This document shows, one piece after another, positions 32,965 through 43,173 of a stretch of 47,702 nucleotides of DNA. The notes beneath the pieces are model-generated. The model was not told the origin of the DNA and searched no databases. It saw only the letters and a list, made by a program, of their open reading frames with translations. The DNA comes from Pseudomonas sp. (GTDB taxonomy: Bacteria; Pseudomonadota; Gammaproteobacteria; Pseudomonadales; Pseudomonadaceae), in contig JAUSOF010000046.1 in NCBI GenBank assembly GCA_030656145.1, positions 1-47,702 of the forward strand, written 5' to 3'. Each line of letters starts with the position of its first letter. The first letter of the stretch is position 1. The translations under genes and the position numbers were made by a program.

Positions 32965-33014
32965 TCCATCGTGATAGTCATGACGGAAATGGACGCTTTA
33001 CTTATCCCTGCAGC

Positions 33015-33037
33015 TGGCTAAATTAGCCAAGCGGCTA
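33015..33037. promoter_or_regulatory. Overlapping palindromes in the suf leader
   Basis: TGGCTAA-A-TTAGCCA is a perfect 15-bp palindrome (33015-33029), and its right half TAGCC pairs again with GGCTA at 33033-33037, giving two mutually exclusive structures. It may be an operator or a switching RNA structure. No regulator is assigned. Confidence 0.4.
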
Positions 33038-33214
33038 CCCTCTAGAGGCTGCTGCCAGTCAACCCGTGGCATCCATGGCCTGATGGACCTGCACCACACG
33101 GATACCGGCCACCGGCTTCGACAGACTACACAAGCCAAATCATGTATTTCTCTAGCGGCTTCCAGGAGGCTGCACTAACAACCTCAAGCCGGCCACACAG
33201 GCATACACAATGCA

Positions 33215-33239
33215 ATAACCAAGCATTTTAGTCAAGTAT
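33215..33239 (-). promoter_or_regulatory. Type 1 IscR-like operator over the suf promoter
   Basis: On the minus strand the 25-bp site starts ATACTTGACT, continues AAAATGC and ends TTGGTTAT; it matches 21 of 25 positions of the type 1 IscR consensus ATASYYGACT..AGTCRRSTAT as I remember it. The -35 TTGACT (33230-33235) is inside the site, with a weak -10 CATTGT 17 bp further (33207-33212). Type 1 sites bind [2Fe-2S]-IscR and repress when clusters are plentiful. Confidence 0.65.
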
Positions 33240-33526
33240 TGGTCACCCGATCAGACATTGAGCATCGACGCCTTGGACTGCGCGCAGAGAAACCCGGCGC
33301 ACTGGCGCAAACCTGGTTAGCACGCCATGAGCGCCTGCTTGATGGGCCTTGCTCGACGCGCATGCAGCTATCCGGGCACGGCTGCCTTCGACACCACCTG
33401 CGCCCCTGCACCTGGGCGAGCTGATCACCGGATCAAGCAACCCGTGCGACTGATACTGGGGAGTCTCGGTTTAGCCCAATGCCTGCGACCCAGTTGATTC
33501 GCATCCAGACAACACTTGGCCCGGTG

Positions 33527-34138
33527 TCAGTATTCAGGGCTTTCGCCCAGCAATGCGCGCACGGGCGCGAACGAGCGCCGGTGAATCGGGGTCGGACCCA
33601 GGCGGCGCAGAGCCTCCAGGTGCACCGGCGTAGGATAACCCTTGTGCCCGGCGATGCCGTAACCGGGATACAGCGCATCGAGCAGCTGCATCTCGCGGTC
33701 GCGGCTGACCTTGGCCAGAATCGATGCCGCGGCAATCGCCGGCACTTGGCTGTCGCCCTTCACTACAGCTGAGCTTGGAACCTGCAGGATCGGGCAACGA
33801 TTGCCGTCGATCAACGCCAGTCGCGGCACCACAGACAACCCTTCGACCGCACGCTGCATGGCCAGCATGGTCGCATGGAGGATGTTCAGGCGGTCGATCT
33901 CCTCCACTTCAGCGCGGGCAATGCACCAGGCCAGGGCCTTCTCGCAGATTTCATCGAACAATTGCTCGCGCCGCGCAGCACTGAGCTTCTTCGAGTCATT
34001 GAGCCCCTTAATCGGCCGCAGCGGATCGAGAATCACCGCCGCAGTCACCACTGCGCCGCACAGCGGGCCACGGCCCACTTCATCGACACCGGCGACCAGC
34101 TCCTGCACCTGACTGAAATCCAGACCCAGCTGCATCAA
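33527..34138 (-). CDS. rnhB: Ribonuclease HII
   Basis: 203 residues. Active-site D19-E20 in [16 protein letters not shown], with GLNDSKKLS and the C-terminal [11 protein letters not shown] and [12 protein letters not shown] motifs. It removes ribonucleotides from DNA-RNA hybrids. Its ATG overlaps the lpxB stop, so it is the last gene of the long lpx operon. No clear terminator was seen behind it. Confidence 0.97.
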   Translation of the reverse strand: MMQLGLDFSQVQELVAGVDEVGRGPLCGAVVTAAVILDPLRPIKGLNDSKKLSAARREQLFDEICEKALAWCIARAEVEEIDRLNILHATMLAMQRAVEGLSVVPRLALIDGNRCPILQVPSSAVVKGDSQVPAIAAASILAKVSRDREMQLLDALYPGYGIAGHKGYPTPVHLEALRRLGPTPIHRRSFAPVRALLGESPEY

Positions 34139-35268
34139 ACCCGCCCTATCAGCGCAAGCACGGCCTCGGCCGCCTGAGCAGAAGCATCGCGACGCAAGGC
34201 ACGATGAATCACATCGAAACCTTCGGTCTGTACCTCGCCATCATTAAGTAGCGGGGCCAACGCCTGAGCCAGCGCCTCCGGGGTGGCCGCATCCTGGATC
34301 AACTCGGGAACCAACAGCCGCTGGGCCAACAAATTCGGCAGCGAGATATAAGCGCTGCTGACCAGGCGCTTGAGAATCAGGTAAGTCAGTGGCGCGACCT
34401 TGTAGGCCACCACCATTGGACGCTTGTACAGCAAGGCTTCCAAAGTGGCCGTACCTGAGGCGATCAGTACCGCATCACAGGCTGCCAGTGCATCGTGGGA
34501 GCGCCCGTCGAGCAGGGTCAAGGGCAGGTCACGCCCGACCAACATCTGCTCCAGCTGCACCCGACGCTCGGGGCTGGCGCACGGCATAACGAAGCGAATA
34601 CCCGGACGCAGGGTACGCAGACGCACCGCAGTATCGAGAAACAGCGCGCCCAGACGCGCCACCTCGCCGCCCCGACTGCCCGGCAACAACGCCACCACGA
34701 CGCCGTCTTGCGGCAAGTCCAGGACCTCGCGCGCACCAGCACGATCGGCCTGCAGGGGAATTGCATCGGCCAGGGGGTGACCGACGAAACGCACCGGGAC
34801 TTGATGGGCGTCGTAGAATTGCGCCTCAAACGGAAACAGGGTCAGCATCAGGTCGCAGGCGTCACGAATCTTCAGCACCCGCTTCTGCCGCCAAGCCCAG
34901 ACGGAGGGGCTGACGTAGTGCACGGTCTTGATCCCGGCACGGCGCAATTTGAGTTCGAGGCCCAAATTGAAATCCGGTGCGTCGATGCCAATGAACACGT
35001 CAGGCTTGGCGTCGATCAGGGTTTTGATCAGGCGCCGGCGTCGGGCGAGCAACTCCGGCAGCCGGCCGAGCACCTCGACCAACCCCATTACCGCCAAGCG
35101 CTCCATGGGAAAATAAGGACTCAGGCCCTCGGCCTGCATGAGCGGGCCGCCAACGCCGATAAATTCAATCTGTGGGTGACGAGCCTTCAAGGCCTGCATC
35201 AAGCCGGCACCGAGGATATCGCCGGAGGCTTCGCCAGCCACCAGCGCGACGCGCAAGAGATCCCCCAT
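34135..35268 (-). CDS. lpxB: Lipid A disaccharide synthase
   Basis: 377 residues, GT19 family. [22 protein letters not shown] at the N-terminus, [22 protein letters not shown], and [13 protein letters not shown] are signature segments. It joins UDP-diacylglucosamine and lipid X to form the lipid A disaccharide at the inner membrane. It starts 3 bp after lpxA and overlaps rnhB by 4 bp. Confidence 0.97.
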   Translation of the reverse strand: MGDLLRVALVAGEASGDILGAGLMQALKARHPQIEFIGVGGPLMQAEGLSPYFPMERLAVMGLVEVLGRLPELLARRRRLIKTLIDAKPDVFIGIDAPDFNLGLELKLRRAGIKTVHYVSPSVWAWRQKRVLKIRDACDLMLTLFPFEAQFYDAHQVPVRFVGHPLADAIPLQADRAGAREVLDLPQDGVVVALLPGSRGGEVARLGALFLDTAVRLRTLRPGIRFVMPCASPERRVQLEQMLVGRDLPLTLLDGRSHDALAACDAVLIASGTATLEALLYKRPMVVAYKVAPLTYLILKRLVSSAYISLPNLLAQRLLVPELIQDAATPEALAQALAPLLNDGEVQTEGFDVIHRALRRDASAQAAEAVLALIGRV

Positions 35269-35271
35269 AAG

Positions 35272-36048
35272 TTAGCGGGTGATGCCGCGATTGGACGCCT
35301 GGATAGAGTCGCGGAACACCGCAACCTCAGGGAACTGCAGGGACGGCTCAACCAGCTCCGCCAATGCCTCTTCGATGGTCAAGCCCTGGCGATAAACAGT
35401 TTTGTACGCACGCCGCAGCGCCTGGATCGACTCAGCGCTGAAACCGCGACGCCGCAAGCCTTCGAAGTTCATGCTGCGCGCTTCTGCCGGATTACCAGAG
35501 ACCGTCACATAGGCCGGTACATCTTTTCCAATCGCCGAACCCATACCGGCAAAACTGTGCGCACCGATGTGGCAGAACTGATGAACCAGGGTGTAACCGG
35601 ACAGAATCGCCCAGTCGCCAATATGCACATGGCCCGCCAGCGCGACATTGTTGACCAGAATGCAATGATTGCCGACTACGCTGTCGTGTCCGATATGCGC
35701 GTAGGCCATGATCAGGTTGTGGTCGCCCACAGTGGTTTCATCACGGTCCTGAATGGTGCCCCGGTGCATGGTCACGCCTTCGCGGATGATGTTGTGATCA
35801 CCAATCACCAGGCGCGTCGGCTCACCCTTGTACTTGCGATCAGGCGTGTCCTCGCCAAGCGAGGAGAACTGATAGATCCGATTGTGCTTACCAATTCTGG
35901 TTGGCCCTTTGATGATCACATTAGGCCCAAGCACTGAACCCTCACCTATTTCCACATCAGGCCCAATAATCGACCAAGGGCCGACGACAACATCGTCGGC
36001 CAGCTTGGCGGAGGGATCGATGATGGCGCGAGGGTCAATCAAACTCAT
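35272..36048 (-). CDS. lpxA: UDP-N-acetylglucosamine acyltransferase
   Basis: 258 residues, left-handed beta-helix of hexapeptide repeats ([20 protein letters not shown]...), catalytic His in [14 protein letters not shown], and a C-terminal helical domain. First step of lipid A synthesis: hydroxyacyl transfer from ACP to UDP-GlcNAc. The start overlaps the fabZ stop (ATGA). Confidence 0.97.
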   Translation of the reverse strand: MSLIDPRAIIDPSAKLADDVVVGPWSIIGPDVEIGEGSVLGPNVIIKGPTRIGKHNRIYQFSSLGEDTPDRKYKGEPTRLVIGDHNIIREGVTMHRGTIQDRDETTVGDHNLIMAYAHIGHDSVVGNHCILVNNVALAGHVHIGDWAILSGYTLVHQFCHIGAHSFAGMGSAIGKDVPAYVTVSGNPAEARSMNFEGLRRRGFSAESIQALRRAYKTVYRQGLTIEEALAELVEPSLQFPEVAVFRDSIQASNRGITR

Positions 36049-36485
36049 AGTTTGCGTTCCGCACAGATGATTTCAGCCGAACATACTTCCTTGCCGTCGA
36101 CACTGGCTTTGCACTCGAACTTCCAGATACTGCGCTTGTTGCTGAGGTGGCGGGCTTCGAGGATCAACTGATCGCCCGGCACCACCGGCTGACGAAAACG
36201 CAGCTTATCCGAGCCGACGAAGTAATACAGTGTTCCGTCGCTTGGTTTCAAACCCATCATTTTAAAACCGAGAATGCCGGCCGCCTGAGCCATGGCCTCG
36301 ATAATCAACACCCCAGGCATGATCGGATGCTGGGGGAAATGCCCGTTAAAAAATGGCTCGTTGATGCTGACATTCTTGTGGGCACGAATGCACTTGCCCT
36401 CTACATCCAAATCCACTACCCGATCAACCAGCAGAAACGGGTAACGATGCGGCAGGTACTCACGTATTTCGTTGATGTCCATCAT
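36045..36485 (-). CDS. fabZ: 3-hydroxyacyl-ACP dehydratase FabZ
   Basis: 146 residues, hot-dog fold. [11 protein letters not shown] and the active-site segment [23 protein letters not shown] (His and Glu) are typical. It dehydrates 3-hydroxyacyl-ACP and so competes with LpxA/LpxD for the same substrates, which may explain the conserved clustering. Two ATGs (36485 and 36482) are adjacent; the first matches the Pseudomonas [11 protein letters not shown] start. Confidence 0.97.
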   Translation of the reverse strand: MMDINEIREYLPHRYPFLLVDRVVDLDVEGKCIRAHKNVSINEPFFNGHFPQHPIMPGVLIIEAMAQAAGILGFKMMGLKPSDGTLYYFVGSDKLRFRQPVVPGDQLILEARHLSNKRSIWKFECKASVDGKEVCSAEIICAERKL

Positions 36486-36533
36486 GTCCAGAGAAGCCTG
36501 TAATAAAAAGAGAGGAGCACGAAGTAGGCGTGC

Positions 36534-37592
36534 TCAGGCATCAGATGAGGCATTTCCGCTGGAGGTCACTGCGGCCAGTTGTTTTTCCAACTGCTGCAGT
36601 CGCCGCGCCATGTCGTCCAACTGACGAATGCGCGCTGCACTCTTCCTCCACTCGCCAGCAGGCTGCATGGCAGTGCCAGAAGAATAAGAGCCCGGCTCAG
36701 TGATCGAGCGGGTCACCATGGTCATGCCAGTGACGAATACGCCGTCACAGACCTCGATATGACCGACCATCCCAACGCCACCGGCGATCATGCAGTTCTT
36801 GCCAATTTTGGTACTGCCGGAAATACCCGCACAGCCAGCCATGGCGGTGTTGTCGCCGATTTGCACGTTGTGCGCGATCATGATCTGGTTATCCAGCTTG
36901 ACCCCGTTACCGATCAAGGTATCGGCCAAAGCACCACGGTCGATGGTGGTATTGGCACCGACTTCAACATCGTCGCCGATCACCACCCCGCCGATCTGGG
37001 CAATCTTCTGCCAGACACCCTTCTCGTTGGCAAAGCCGAAGCCCTCACCACCGATCACCGCCCCCGACTGGATCACCACGCGTTTGCCGATACGCACATC
37101 GTGATACAGGGTCACACGGGGTGCGAGCCAACCACCCTCGCCGATCACCGAGCGCGCACCGACCACGCAATGCGCACCGATTGTGACGCCGGCATCGACC
37201 CGTGCACCCGCCTCAATGACCGCATATGCACCAATGCTGGCACTCGGATCTACCTGGGCATCGCCCGCCACCAGCGCGGTCGGATGCACACCGACGGCAG
37301 CCTGCGGCTTGCGATCGAACAGGTGCGAGAGCTGCGCATAAGCCAGGTACGGATTAGCGACGAGCAAGGCGTTGCCGCTGTAATTCTCGGCATCGATCGC
37401 CGTCAGCAGCACCGCACCGGCAGCACAATCGGGCAGGTATTTGCGATAGTGCGGATTAGCCAAAAAGCTCAGCTGATCAGGGCCGGCCTCCTGCAAGGTG
37501 GCCAAACCACTGATGACTTTATCGGCGGAGCCACTCACGGTGGCACCCAGACGTTCGGCCAACTGGCCGAGGGTAAAAACCAAAGCCTTCAT
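36534..37592 (-). CDS. lpxD: UDP-3-O-acylglucosamine N-acyltransferase
   Basis: 352 residues: N-terminal uridine-binding domain (about 1-100), then a hexapeptide beta-helix ([26 protein letters not shown]...), catalytic His in [19 protein letters not shown], and a C-terminal coiled tail. It adds the second acyl chain in lipid A synthesis. It is 3 bp after skp and 48 bp before fabZ. Confidence 0.97.
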   Translation of the reverse strand: MKALVFTLGQLAERLGATVSGSADKVISGLATLQEAGPDQLSFLANPHYRKYLPDCAAGAVLLTAIDAENYSGNALLVANPYLAYAQLSHLFDRKPQAAVGVHPTALVAGDAQVDPSASIGAYAVIEAGARVDAGVTIGAHCVVGARSVIGEGGWLAPRVTLYHDVRIGKRVVIQSGAVIGGEGFGFANEKGVWQKIAQIGGVVIGDDVEVGANTTIDRGALADTLIGNGVKLDNQIMIAHNVQIGDNTAMAGCAGISGSTKIGKNCMIAGGVGMVGHIEVCDGVFVTGMTMVTRSITEPGSYSSGTAMQPAGEWRKSAARIRQLDDMARRLQQLEKQLAAVTSSGNASSDA

Positions 37593-37594
37593 GA

Positions 37595-38098
37595 TCAGCG
37601 CAGCTGATTCATGCGCTCGATAACCTGCAGAGTGATGTCGAACTGGGGCTTGACATCAATCACCGCACCGCGCTCGAGCACCAGGTCGAAGTTACCTTTC
37701 TTGATCACTTCTTCCACGGCTTTATCCAGATTCGGCTTGAGCTTCTTCAGCATCTCGCGATCAGCCACAGCCTTGGACTCGTTCAGCTCTTTGGACTGGA
37801 ACTGGAAATCGCGGGCTTTCTGCTTGAACTCAAGCTCCAGCCGCTCACGCTCAGCGGTCTGCATTTTGTCGCCATCTTTGACGATGCGATCCTGGATACG
37901 CTTGGCATCGCTCTCCAGGGTTTTAAGCTTATTGAGCTGCGGGCCGAACTTCTTCTCGGCGTCCACTGCATAACGCTTGGCCGCATCAGACTCGAGCAGA
38001 GCCATTTGGTAATTGAGTACCGCCACTTTCATTTCAGCAAACGCTGGGGTCGCCAGCAGAGCCACACTTAACAGAACCAGATGAGTCAACTTACGCAC
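37595..38098 (-). CDS. skp: Periplasmic chaperone Skp (OmpH)
   Basis: 167 residues with a Sec signal peptide ([21 protein letters not shown]) and the long charged helical arms typical of Skp ([23 protein letters not shown]...). It holds unfolded outer-membrane proteins between Sec and the BAM complex. It is directly downstream of bamA, as usual. Confidence 0.95.
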   Translation of the reverse strand: MRKLTHLVLLSVALLATPAFAEMKVAVLNYQMALLESDAAKRYAVDAEKKFGPQLNKLKTLESDAKRIQDRIVKDGDKMQTAERERLELEFKQKARDFQFQSKELNESKAVADREMLKKLKPNLDKAVEEVIKKGNFDLVLERGAVIDVKPQFDITLQVIERMNQLR

Positions 38099-38145
38099 GG
38101 TGCAACTCCTGCAAAAACTGTTGTCGTTGTTCGGTCAACAAACGC

Positions 38146-40485
38146 TTAGAACGTCTGACCAAGGGAGAACTGGAATATCTGGGTGTCGGCATCATCAGGC
38201 TTGACGATTGGCATGGCCAGGCTGAAGCTCAATGGGCCCAGCGCGGTGATCCAGGTCAAGCCTACGCCGACGGAGCTCGCAAGACTTCCCGGATCCAGGT
38301 CACAGCTATCGCTGAGCTTTTTCTGGTTGGCGCTGCAATTTGTATCGAACACGTTACCCACATCCCAGAACAGCGCGGTACGCAACGAGCGTTGATCTTT
38401 GACGAACGGCATGGGGAACAGTAATTCAACACCACCCTGAACCAGCACATTACCACCGAACGGCAACTCGTCCTTATCAGGATCATTGGCATTAGGAGTA
38501 CTGCGCGGCCCCAGACTGCTGTCTTTAAAGCCACGTACCGAGCCGAAACCGCCGGCATAGTAATGCTCGTAGAACGGCATTTCTGAAGTCGAACCGTAGC
38601 TGTCACCATACCCCAGCTGTGTATGGAAACGCAGGCTGTAGCTGTCGCCCAACGGCTTGAACACCTGGCCGCGGTAATCGACTTTGTAGAACGACAGATC
38701 GCTGCCCGGCACCGTGGTCTCGAACACCAGGCTCTGCGAATGACCACGAGTGGCCATCACGCCGCGATTGAGAGTCGACTCCGACCAACCCACCGACGCC
38801 TTGAGGTTAAGGTAGCTGTCGCCTTCCTGCTTGAGGAACTCGGTGATCTCGTCGACCGTAAAGACGCCGGAACTGATGTCATCCTGCTGCACGGTCAAGC
38901 CGTAGGTCAGGCGCGAAGTATCGCTGATCGGATAACCGATGCTGGCGCCAACGCCATAGCTGTCCACCGCATAACTAGAGATCTGCGTATTGAGCTCGTC
39001 ATAGTCAGTGGTGCGATAGAACGCGTTGTAGCCCAGGCTGACGCCATCGGCGGTCCAGTAGGGGTCAACGAAACCGAAGTTGTAACGCTCCTGGTATTCG
39101 CTGCGAGTCAAACCGACGCTGACCTTGTTACCTGTACCGAGGAAGTTGTTCTGGGTGATCGAGCCACCCAGGATCAAGCCGGCGTTCTGGGCAAAACCGA
39201 CGCTGGCCATAATCGAACCAGATGCCTGCTCTTCAACGCTGTAATTGACATCGATCTGGTCGTCAGTCCCCGGCACTTGCGGGGTCTCGACGTTGACTTC
39301 CTTGAAGAAGCCCAAACGCTCAAGACGGGTTTTCGACTGATCGATCAAATAGGTCGAAGCCCAGCCGCCTTCAATCTGGCGCATCTCGCGGCGCAGCACT
39401 TCGTCTTCTGACTTGGTGTTGCCACGGAAATTGACGCGATTGACATAGGCCCGCTTACCCGGATCGACGACGAAGGTAATGGACACCGTGTTGTCTTCAT
39501 CGTGGGCTTGTGGCACACCGTTGACGTTGGCGAAGGTGTAGCCCTCGTTACCCAGGCGACGAGTGATCAGCTCAGACGTGGTGGTCATCACTTTGCGCGA
39601 GAACACCTGACCTTCTTTGACCAGCAGCAACGACTTGATGTCCTCTTCTGCCACCTTCAAGTCGCCGGAGAGTTTGACCTCACGCACGCTGTATTTCTGG
39701 CCTTCGTCGACGTTGACGGTGATATATACATGCTTCTTGTCAGGTGTGATCGACACCTGAGTCGAGGAAATATCCATGTTGATGTAGCCGCGATCCAGGT
39801 AGTAGGAGCGCAGACGCTCCAGGTCACCGGAGAGCTTTTCGCGAGCGTACTTGTCGTCGTTGCGGAAGAACGACAGCCAATTGCTGGTCTTCAGCTCGAA
39901 CAGATCAATAAGGTCTTCGTCCGCAAAGACGCTATTACCCACCACGTTGATGTGCTGGATGGCCGCGACCGTGCCTTCGTTGATATTGATCTTCAGCGCG
40001 ACGCGGTTGCGCGGCTGGGGAATCACTTCAGTTTCGATTTCAGCCGAATAGCGCCCCTGGGCCACATACTGGCGCTGCAGTTCATTGCGCACGCCTTCGA
40101 GGGTGGCACGCTGGAAAATCTCGCCGTCCGCCAACCCGGACTGGTTCAGCCCTTTGAGCAGGTCTTCGCTGCTGATGGCTTTGTTACCGTCAATCTCGAT
40201 ACCGGAAATAGACGGCCGCTCGACCACGGTAATAACCAACACGTCACCATCGCGACCGAGCTGGATATCCTGGAAGAAGCCAGTTTTGAACAAACCGCGG
40301 GAGGCTTCAACCAACGAGCGATCGTCGGCCTCTTCCCCAACATTGAGCGGCAGGGCACCGAACACGCTGCCCGCAGACACACGCTGCAGGCCGTTGACGC
40401 GAATATCGGAGATGGTGAAAGACTCAGCGTGAACTTCGGCGATCATCAATGCGGAAAGCACCGCAGGCAGCAGCAGACGTTTCAT
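38146..40485 (-). CDS. bamA: Outer membrane protein assembly factor BamA
   Basis: 779 residues: signal peptide (MKRLLLPAVLSALMIAEVHA), five POTRA domains (about 22-420), then a 16-strand barrel with the conserved loop-6 motif GSVRGFKDSSLGPRS and a C-terminal strand ending FQFSLGQTF. It is the core of the BAM machine that inserts outer-membrane proteins. Its position between rseP and skp is conserved. Confidence 0.98.
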   Translation of the reverse strand: MKRLLLPAVLSALMIAEVHAESFTISDIRVNGLQRVSAGSVFGALPLNVGEEADDRSLVEASRGLFKTGFFQDIQLGRDGDVLVITVVERPSISGIEIDGNKAISSEDLLKGLNQSGLADGEIFQRATLEGVRNELQRQYVAQGRYSAEIETEVIPQPRNRVALKININEGTVAAIQHINVVGNSVFADEDLIDLFELKTSNWLSFFRNDDKYAREKLSGDLERLRSYYLDRGYINMDISSTQVSITPDKKHVYITVNVDEGQKYSVREVKLSGDLKVAEEDIKSLLLVKEGQVFSRKVMTTTSELITRRLGNEGYTFANVNGVPQAHDEDNTVSITFVVDPGKRAYVNRVNFRGNTKSEDEVLRREMRQIEGGWASTYLIDQSKTRLERLGFFKEVNVETPQVPGTDDQIDVNYSVEEQASGSIMASVGFAQNAGLILGGSITQNNFLGTGNKVSVGLTRSEYQERYNFGFVDPYWTADGVSLGYNAFYRTTDYDELNTQISSYAVDSYGVGASIGYPISDTSRLTYGLTVQQDDISSGVFTVDEITEFLKQEGDSYLNLKASVGWSESTLNRGVMATRGHSQSLVFETTVPGSDLSFYKVDYRGQVFKPLGDSYSLRFHTQLGYGDSYGSTSEMPFYEHYYAGGFGSVRGFKDSSLGPRSTPNANDPDKDELPFGGNVLVQGGVELLFPMPFVKDQRSLRTALFWDVGNVFDTNCSANQKKLSDSCDLDPGSLASSVGVGLTWITALGPLSFSLAMPIVKPDDADTQIFQFSLGQTF

Positions 40486-40541
40486 GAAGTCCTTTCTTAT
40501 TCCAACTGACGATAAAAGATCTGCCGCCTGAGGCGGTAGCC

Positions 40542-40573
40542 TTGCAATTCAGTAGCGTTGTAATTCAGTAACG
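40542..40573. repeat. 16-bp tandem duplication after rseP
   Basis: Two adjacent 16-bp units, TTGCAATTCAGTAGCG and TTGTAATTCAGTAACG, differing at two positions, lie directly behind the rseP stop in the rseP-bamA gap. A small hairpin CCGCC-tga-GGCGG (40524-40536) is next to them, upstream of bamA. Confidence 0.7.
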
Positions 40574-40575
40574 GC

Positions 40576-41928
40576 TTACAGACGACCCAAGTCGTTGATC
40601 AAGGCCAGTAACATCACCCCAATCACCAAACTGATGCCAATCTGCATCCCCCAACCCTGCACCCGTTCCGACAGTGGACGACCACGCACCCACTCGACCA
40701 GGTAATAAAGCAGATGCCCGCCATCCAAAACCGGGATGGGCAGCAAATTGAGAACCCCCAGGCTTATGCTCAAGTAGGCAAGGAAATTGAGAAAATCCCC
40801 CAAACCCGACTCGGCCGAAGCGCCCGCCACTTTAGCAATGGTTATCGGCCCGCTCAAGTTTTTTACCGAGAGCTCGCCAAACAGCATTTTCTTTAGTGAA
40901 TCGAGGGTCAGCATACTCATCGACCAGGTGCGCCGGACACCCTCAACCACGGCCTCCAATGGGCCGAAACTGACCTCGCGCAGCATCTCAGCTGGCCACT
41001 CGACACCCTCAACACCGGCCCCCAGGTAACCACTCCGGGCCTCGCCTTCTCCGCGCGCAGCAAGGTTCACCGCCACTTGCACATCCCGCCCATCGCGCTC
41101 GACCAGCAGGATTACTGGCTGAGCCGGCATGGCCTGCACGCGATCAACCAGCTGCTGCCATTCGTCCAACGGCTCGTTATTGAGCATCAGCACGCGATCG
41201 CCAATCTTCAGCCCGGCGGCCTGCGCCGGACCTTTCGGATCAAGCTGCGCCAGCACCGGCAACAGCACCGGCCGCCAGGGACGAATGCCAAGTGCCGCGA
41301 TCGGATTGGGTTCATCGGCGCCCCTGAGCCAATCTTTCAACACGACCTGCCGCGGACTGTCGGCAGTAGAGCCCTCATCGCGGACATTGATATTCAATGT
41401 GCCCGTTTCACCCAGGCGTCGCACCAACTGCAGATTAACCGCCGCCCAGCCAGTGGTCGGCGCACCATTGACCGCGACAATTTCCTGCCCAGCCTGCAAG
41501 CCGGCTTCCGCGGCCAAGCTACCAGCCGCTACCGCCCCGATGACCGGGCGCACCTGCTGGCTGCCGAGCATCGCCACCGCCCAGAAAAACACCAGCGCCA
41601 ACATGAAATTCGCAATCGGCCCCGCAGCCACGATAGCAATACGCTGACGTACGCTTTTCCGATTGAAGGACTGATCAAACTGCTCGGGCGGAACATCTCC
41701 TTCGCGCTCATCGAGCATTTTGACGTAGCCGCCCAGGGGAATCGCGGCGATGACAAACTCGGTACCCTGACGATCATGCCAGCGCACCAGCGGCGTACCA
41801 AAGCCCACGGAGAAACGCAGAACCTTGACCCCACAGCGACGTGCGACCCAGAAGTGACCAAACTCGTGAAAGGTAACCAGCACCCCTAGCGCTATCAGGG
41901 TACCGACAATCATATACAGCGCACTCAT
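40576..41928 (-). CDS. rseP: RIP zinc metalloprotease RseP
   Basis: 450 residues. The HExxH motif is H21-E22-x-x-H25 in the first membrane segment, followed by two PDZ domains (about 110-300) and the C-terminal NLLPIPVLDGGHLLYYLVE motif with the third metal ligand. It performs the site-2 cut of the anti-sigma factor (MucA/RseA) and clears signal peptides. The ATG at 41928 (MSALYMIVGTLIAL) is chosen over longer frames. Confidence 0.97.
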   Translation of the reverse strand: MSALYMIVGTLIALGVLVTFHEFGHFWVARRCGVKVLRFSVGFGTPLVRWHDRQGTEFVIAAIPLGGYVKMLDEREGDVPPEQFDQSFNRKSVRQRIAIVAAGPIANFMLALVFFWAVAMLGSQQVRPVIGAVAAGSLAAEAGLQAGQEIVAVNGAPTTGWAAVNLQLVRRLGETGTLNINVRDEGSTADSPRQVVLKDWLRGADEPNPIAALGIRPWRPVLLPVLAQLDPKGPAQAAGLKIGDRVLMLNNEPLDEWQQLVDRVQAMPAQPVILLVERDGRDVQVAVNLAARGEGEARSGYLGAGVEGVEWPAEMLREVSFGPLEAVVEGVRRTWSMSMLTLDSLKKMLFGELSVKNLSGPITIAKVAGASAESGLGDFLNFLAYLSISLGVLNLLPIPVLDGGHLLYYLVEWVRGRPLSERVQGWGMQIGISLVIGVMLLALINDLGRL

Positions 41929-41985
41929 CAGGCATCTCCGAGACGGGGGGTGTACTCGCAGCAAATAAACAACCGCGCTAGCGTT

Positions 41986-43173
41986 CTAACCACGACGGCT
42001 CAACCATTGCACGGCAAGCTCACGCGCCCGGCGATCTGCCGCCAGGACTGCTTCTACACTATCGACCGCAACGCCTGGCTCGGCGTTCAGCACGGCATCA
42101 ATGATACTCGCGATTTCAGGAAAACGAATCCGCCGATCAAGAAAGGCCTCGACGGCGACCTCATTGGCCGCATTGAGAATGGCCGGCACACTACCACCCG
42201 CCTCCGCGGCCTGACGGGCCAAGCGCAGGCAAGGGAAACGCTGTTCGTCCGGCGCCTGGAAATCCAGACGGGCGATAGCAAACAGATCCAGCGGCGCCAC
42301 CCCCGAATCGATACGCTGCGGCCAGGCCAAGGCATGACTGATCGGCGTACGCATGTCAGGGTTACCCAACTGCGCCAACACCGACCCATCGACATAATCG
42401 ACCAGCGAATGGATCACGCTCTGCGGATGGATCACCACCTCGACCTGCGCCGGCTTGGCGTCGAACAGCCAGCAGACCTCGATCAGCTCGAGCCCCTTGT
42501 TCATCATGCTCGCCGAGTCCACCGAAATCTTGCGCCCCATCGACCAGTTGGGATGGGCGCAGGCCTGCTCCGGCGAGACCTCGTGCAACTGCGCAAGCGG
42601 CGTCTCGCGGAACGGCCCACCGGACGCTGTCAGCAGAATCCTGCGCACGCCCACCTGCGCCAAGCCACGCGCATAATCACCGGGCAAGCACTGAAAGATC
42701 GCATTGTGCTCGCTATCGATGGGCAGCAAAACCGCACCACTGCGCCGCACAGCGTCGATAAACAAGGCGCCGGACATCACCAGCGCCTCCTTGTTGGCCA
42801 GCAAGACTTTCTTGCCCGCCTCGACTGCTGCCAGAGTCGGCTTGAGCCCTGCCGCACCGACGATAGCCGCCATCACTGCATCCACTTCGGGATGCGCCGC
42901 CACGTCGCACAAACCCTGCTCACCGAACAGCACCCGAGTTGCCAGGCCCGCGGCATGCAAATCGCCCTGTAAGTGGCGTGCTGAGCGCTCATCAGGCACC
43001 ACGGCGTAGCGCGGCCGATGGAGCACACACAAGGCTTCCAGCTCAGCCAGGCGACTGAAGCCGGACAAGGCAAACACCTGGTAACGCCCAGGGTGCCGGG
43101 CGATAACATCCAAGGTGCTGAGGCCAATCGAGCCAGTCGCACCCAGCACTGTAATATGCTGCACCGAGGTCAC
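41986..43173 (-). CDS. dxr: 1-deoxy-D-xylulose-5-phosphate reductoisomerase
   Basis: 395 residues. NADPH site [14 protein letters not shown], metal/substrate motifs TASGGPFRE and [18 protein letters not shown]. First committed step of the MEP pathway. The start is taken as GTG at 43173, which overlaps the cdsA TGA (GTGA) and gives the usual family length; an ATG eight codons upstream inside cdsA and a GTG three codons downstream are alternatives. Confidence 0.95.
   Translation of the reverse strand: MTSVQHITVLGATGSIGLSTLDVIARHPGRYQVFALSGFSRLAELEALCVLHRPRYAVVPDERSARHLQGDLHAAGLATRVLFGEQGLCDVAAHPEVDAVMAAIVGAAGLKPTLAAVEAGKKVLLANKEALVMSGALFIDAVRRSGAVLLPIDSEHNAIFQCLPGDYARGLAQVGVRRILLTASGGPFRETPLAQLHEVSPEQACAHPNWSMGRKISVDSASMMNKGLELIEVCWLFDAKPAQVEVVIHPQSVIHSLVDYVDGSVLAQLGNPDMRTPISHALAWPQRIDSGVAPLDLFAIARLDFQAPDEQRFPCLRLARQAAEAGGSVPAILNAANEVAVEAFLDRRIRFPEIASIIDAVLNAEPGVAVDSVEAVLAADRRARELAVQWLSRRG

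Larger units (their letters stand above)
32788..33526. other. Long non-coding region upstream of sufB
   Basis: About 740 bp between rnhB and sufB, both on the minus strand. From rnhB: 33240-33526 shows nothing recognisable; then an IscR-type site and promoter (33207-33239), a palindrome (33015-33029) with overlapping copies, a terminator-like hairpin (32932-32964), AGTGC-T-GCACT (32887-32897) and the sufB ribosome-binding site. GCTGCACTAA occurs twice (32890-32899 and 33169-33178). A 14-codon minus-strand ORF begins about 25 nt before the hairpin and ends in its second arm; it has no good ribosome-binding site. Confidence 0.6.

Noticed and set aside
32948..32993. 14-codon leader peptide (starting MTITMEPISR) ending in the suf hairpin
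   Set aside because: The geometry resembles an attenuator peptide, but there is no ribosome-binding site and no run of diagnostic codons, so it is not listed as a gene.
32788..33210. A decayed iscR gene in the suf leader
   Set aside because: The three minus-strand frames are broken by frequent stops and show no Rrf2 N-terminal motif (MRLTTKGRYA-like) or Cys cluster.
34495..35937. 480-codon + strand open frame over lpxB and lpxA
   Set aside because: It spans two intact, well-conserved minus-strand genes and their junction; composition is that of an antisense frame.
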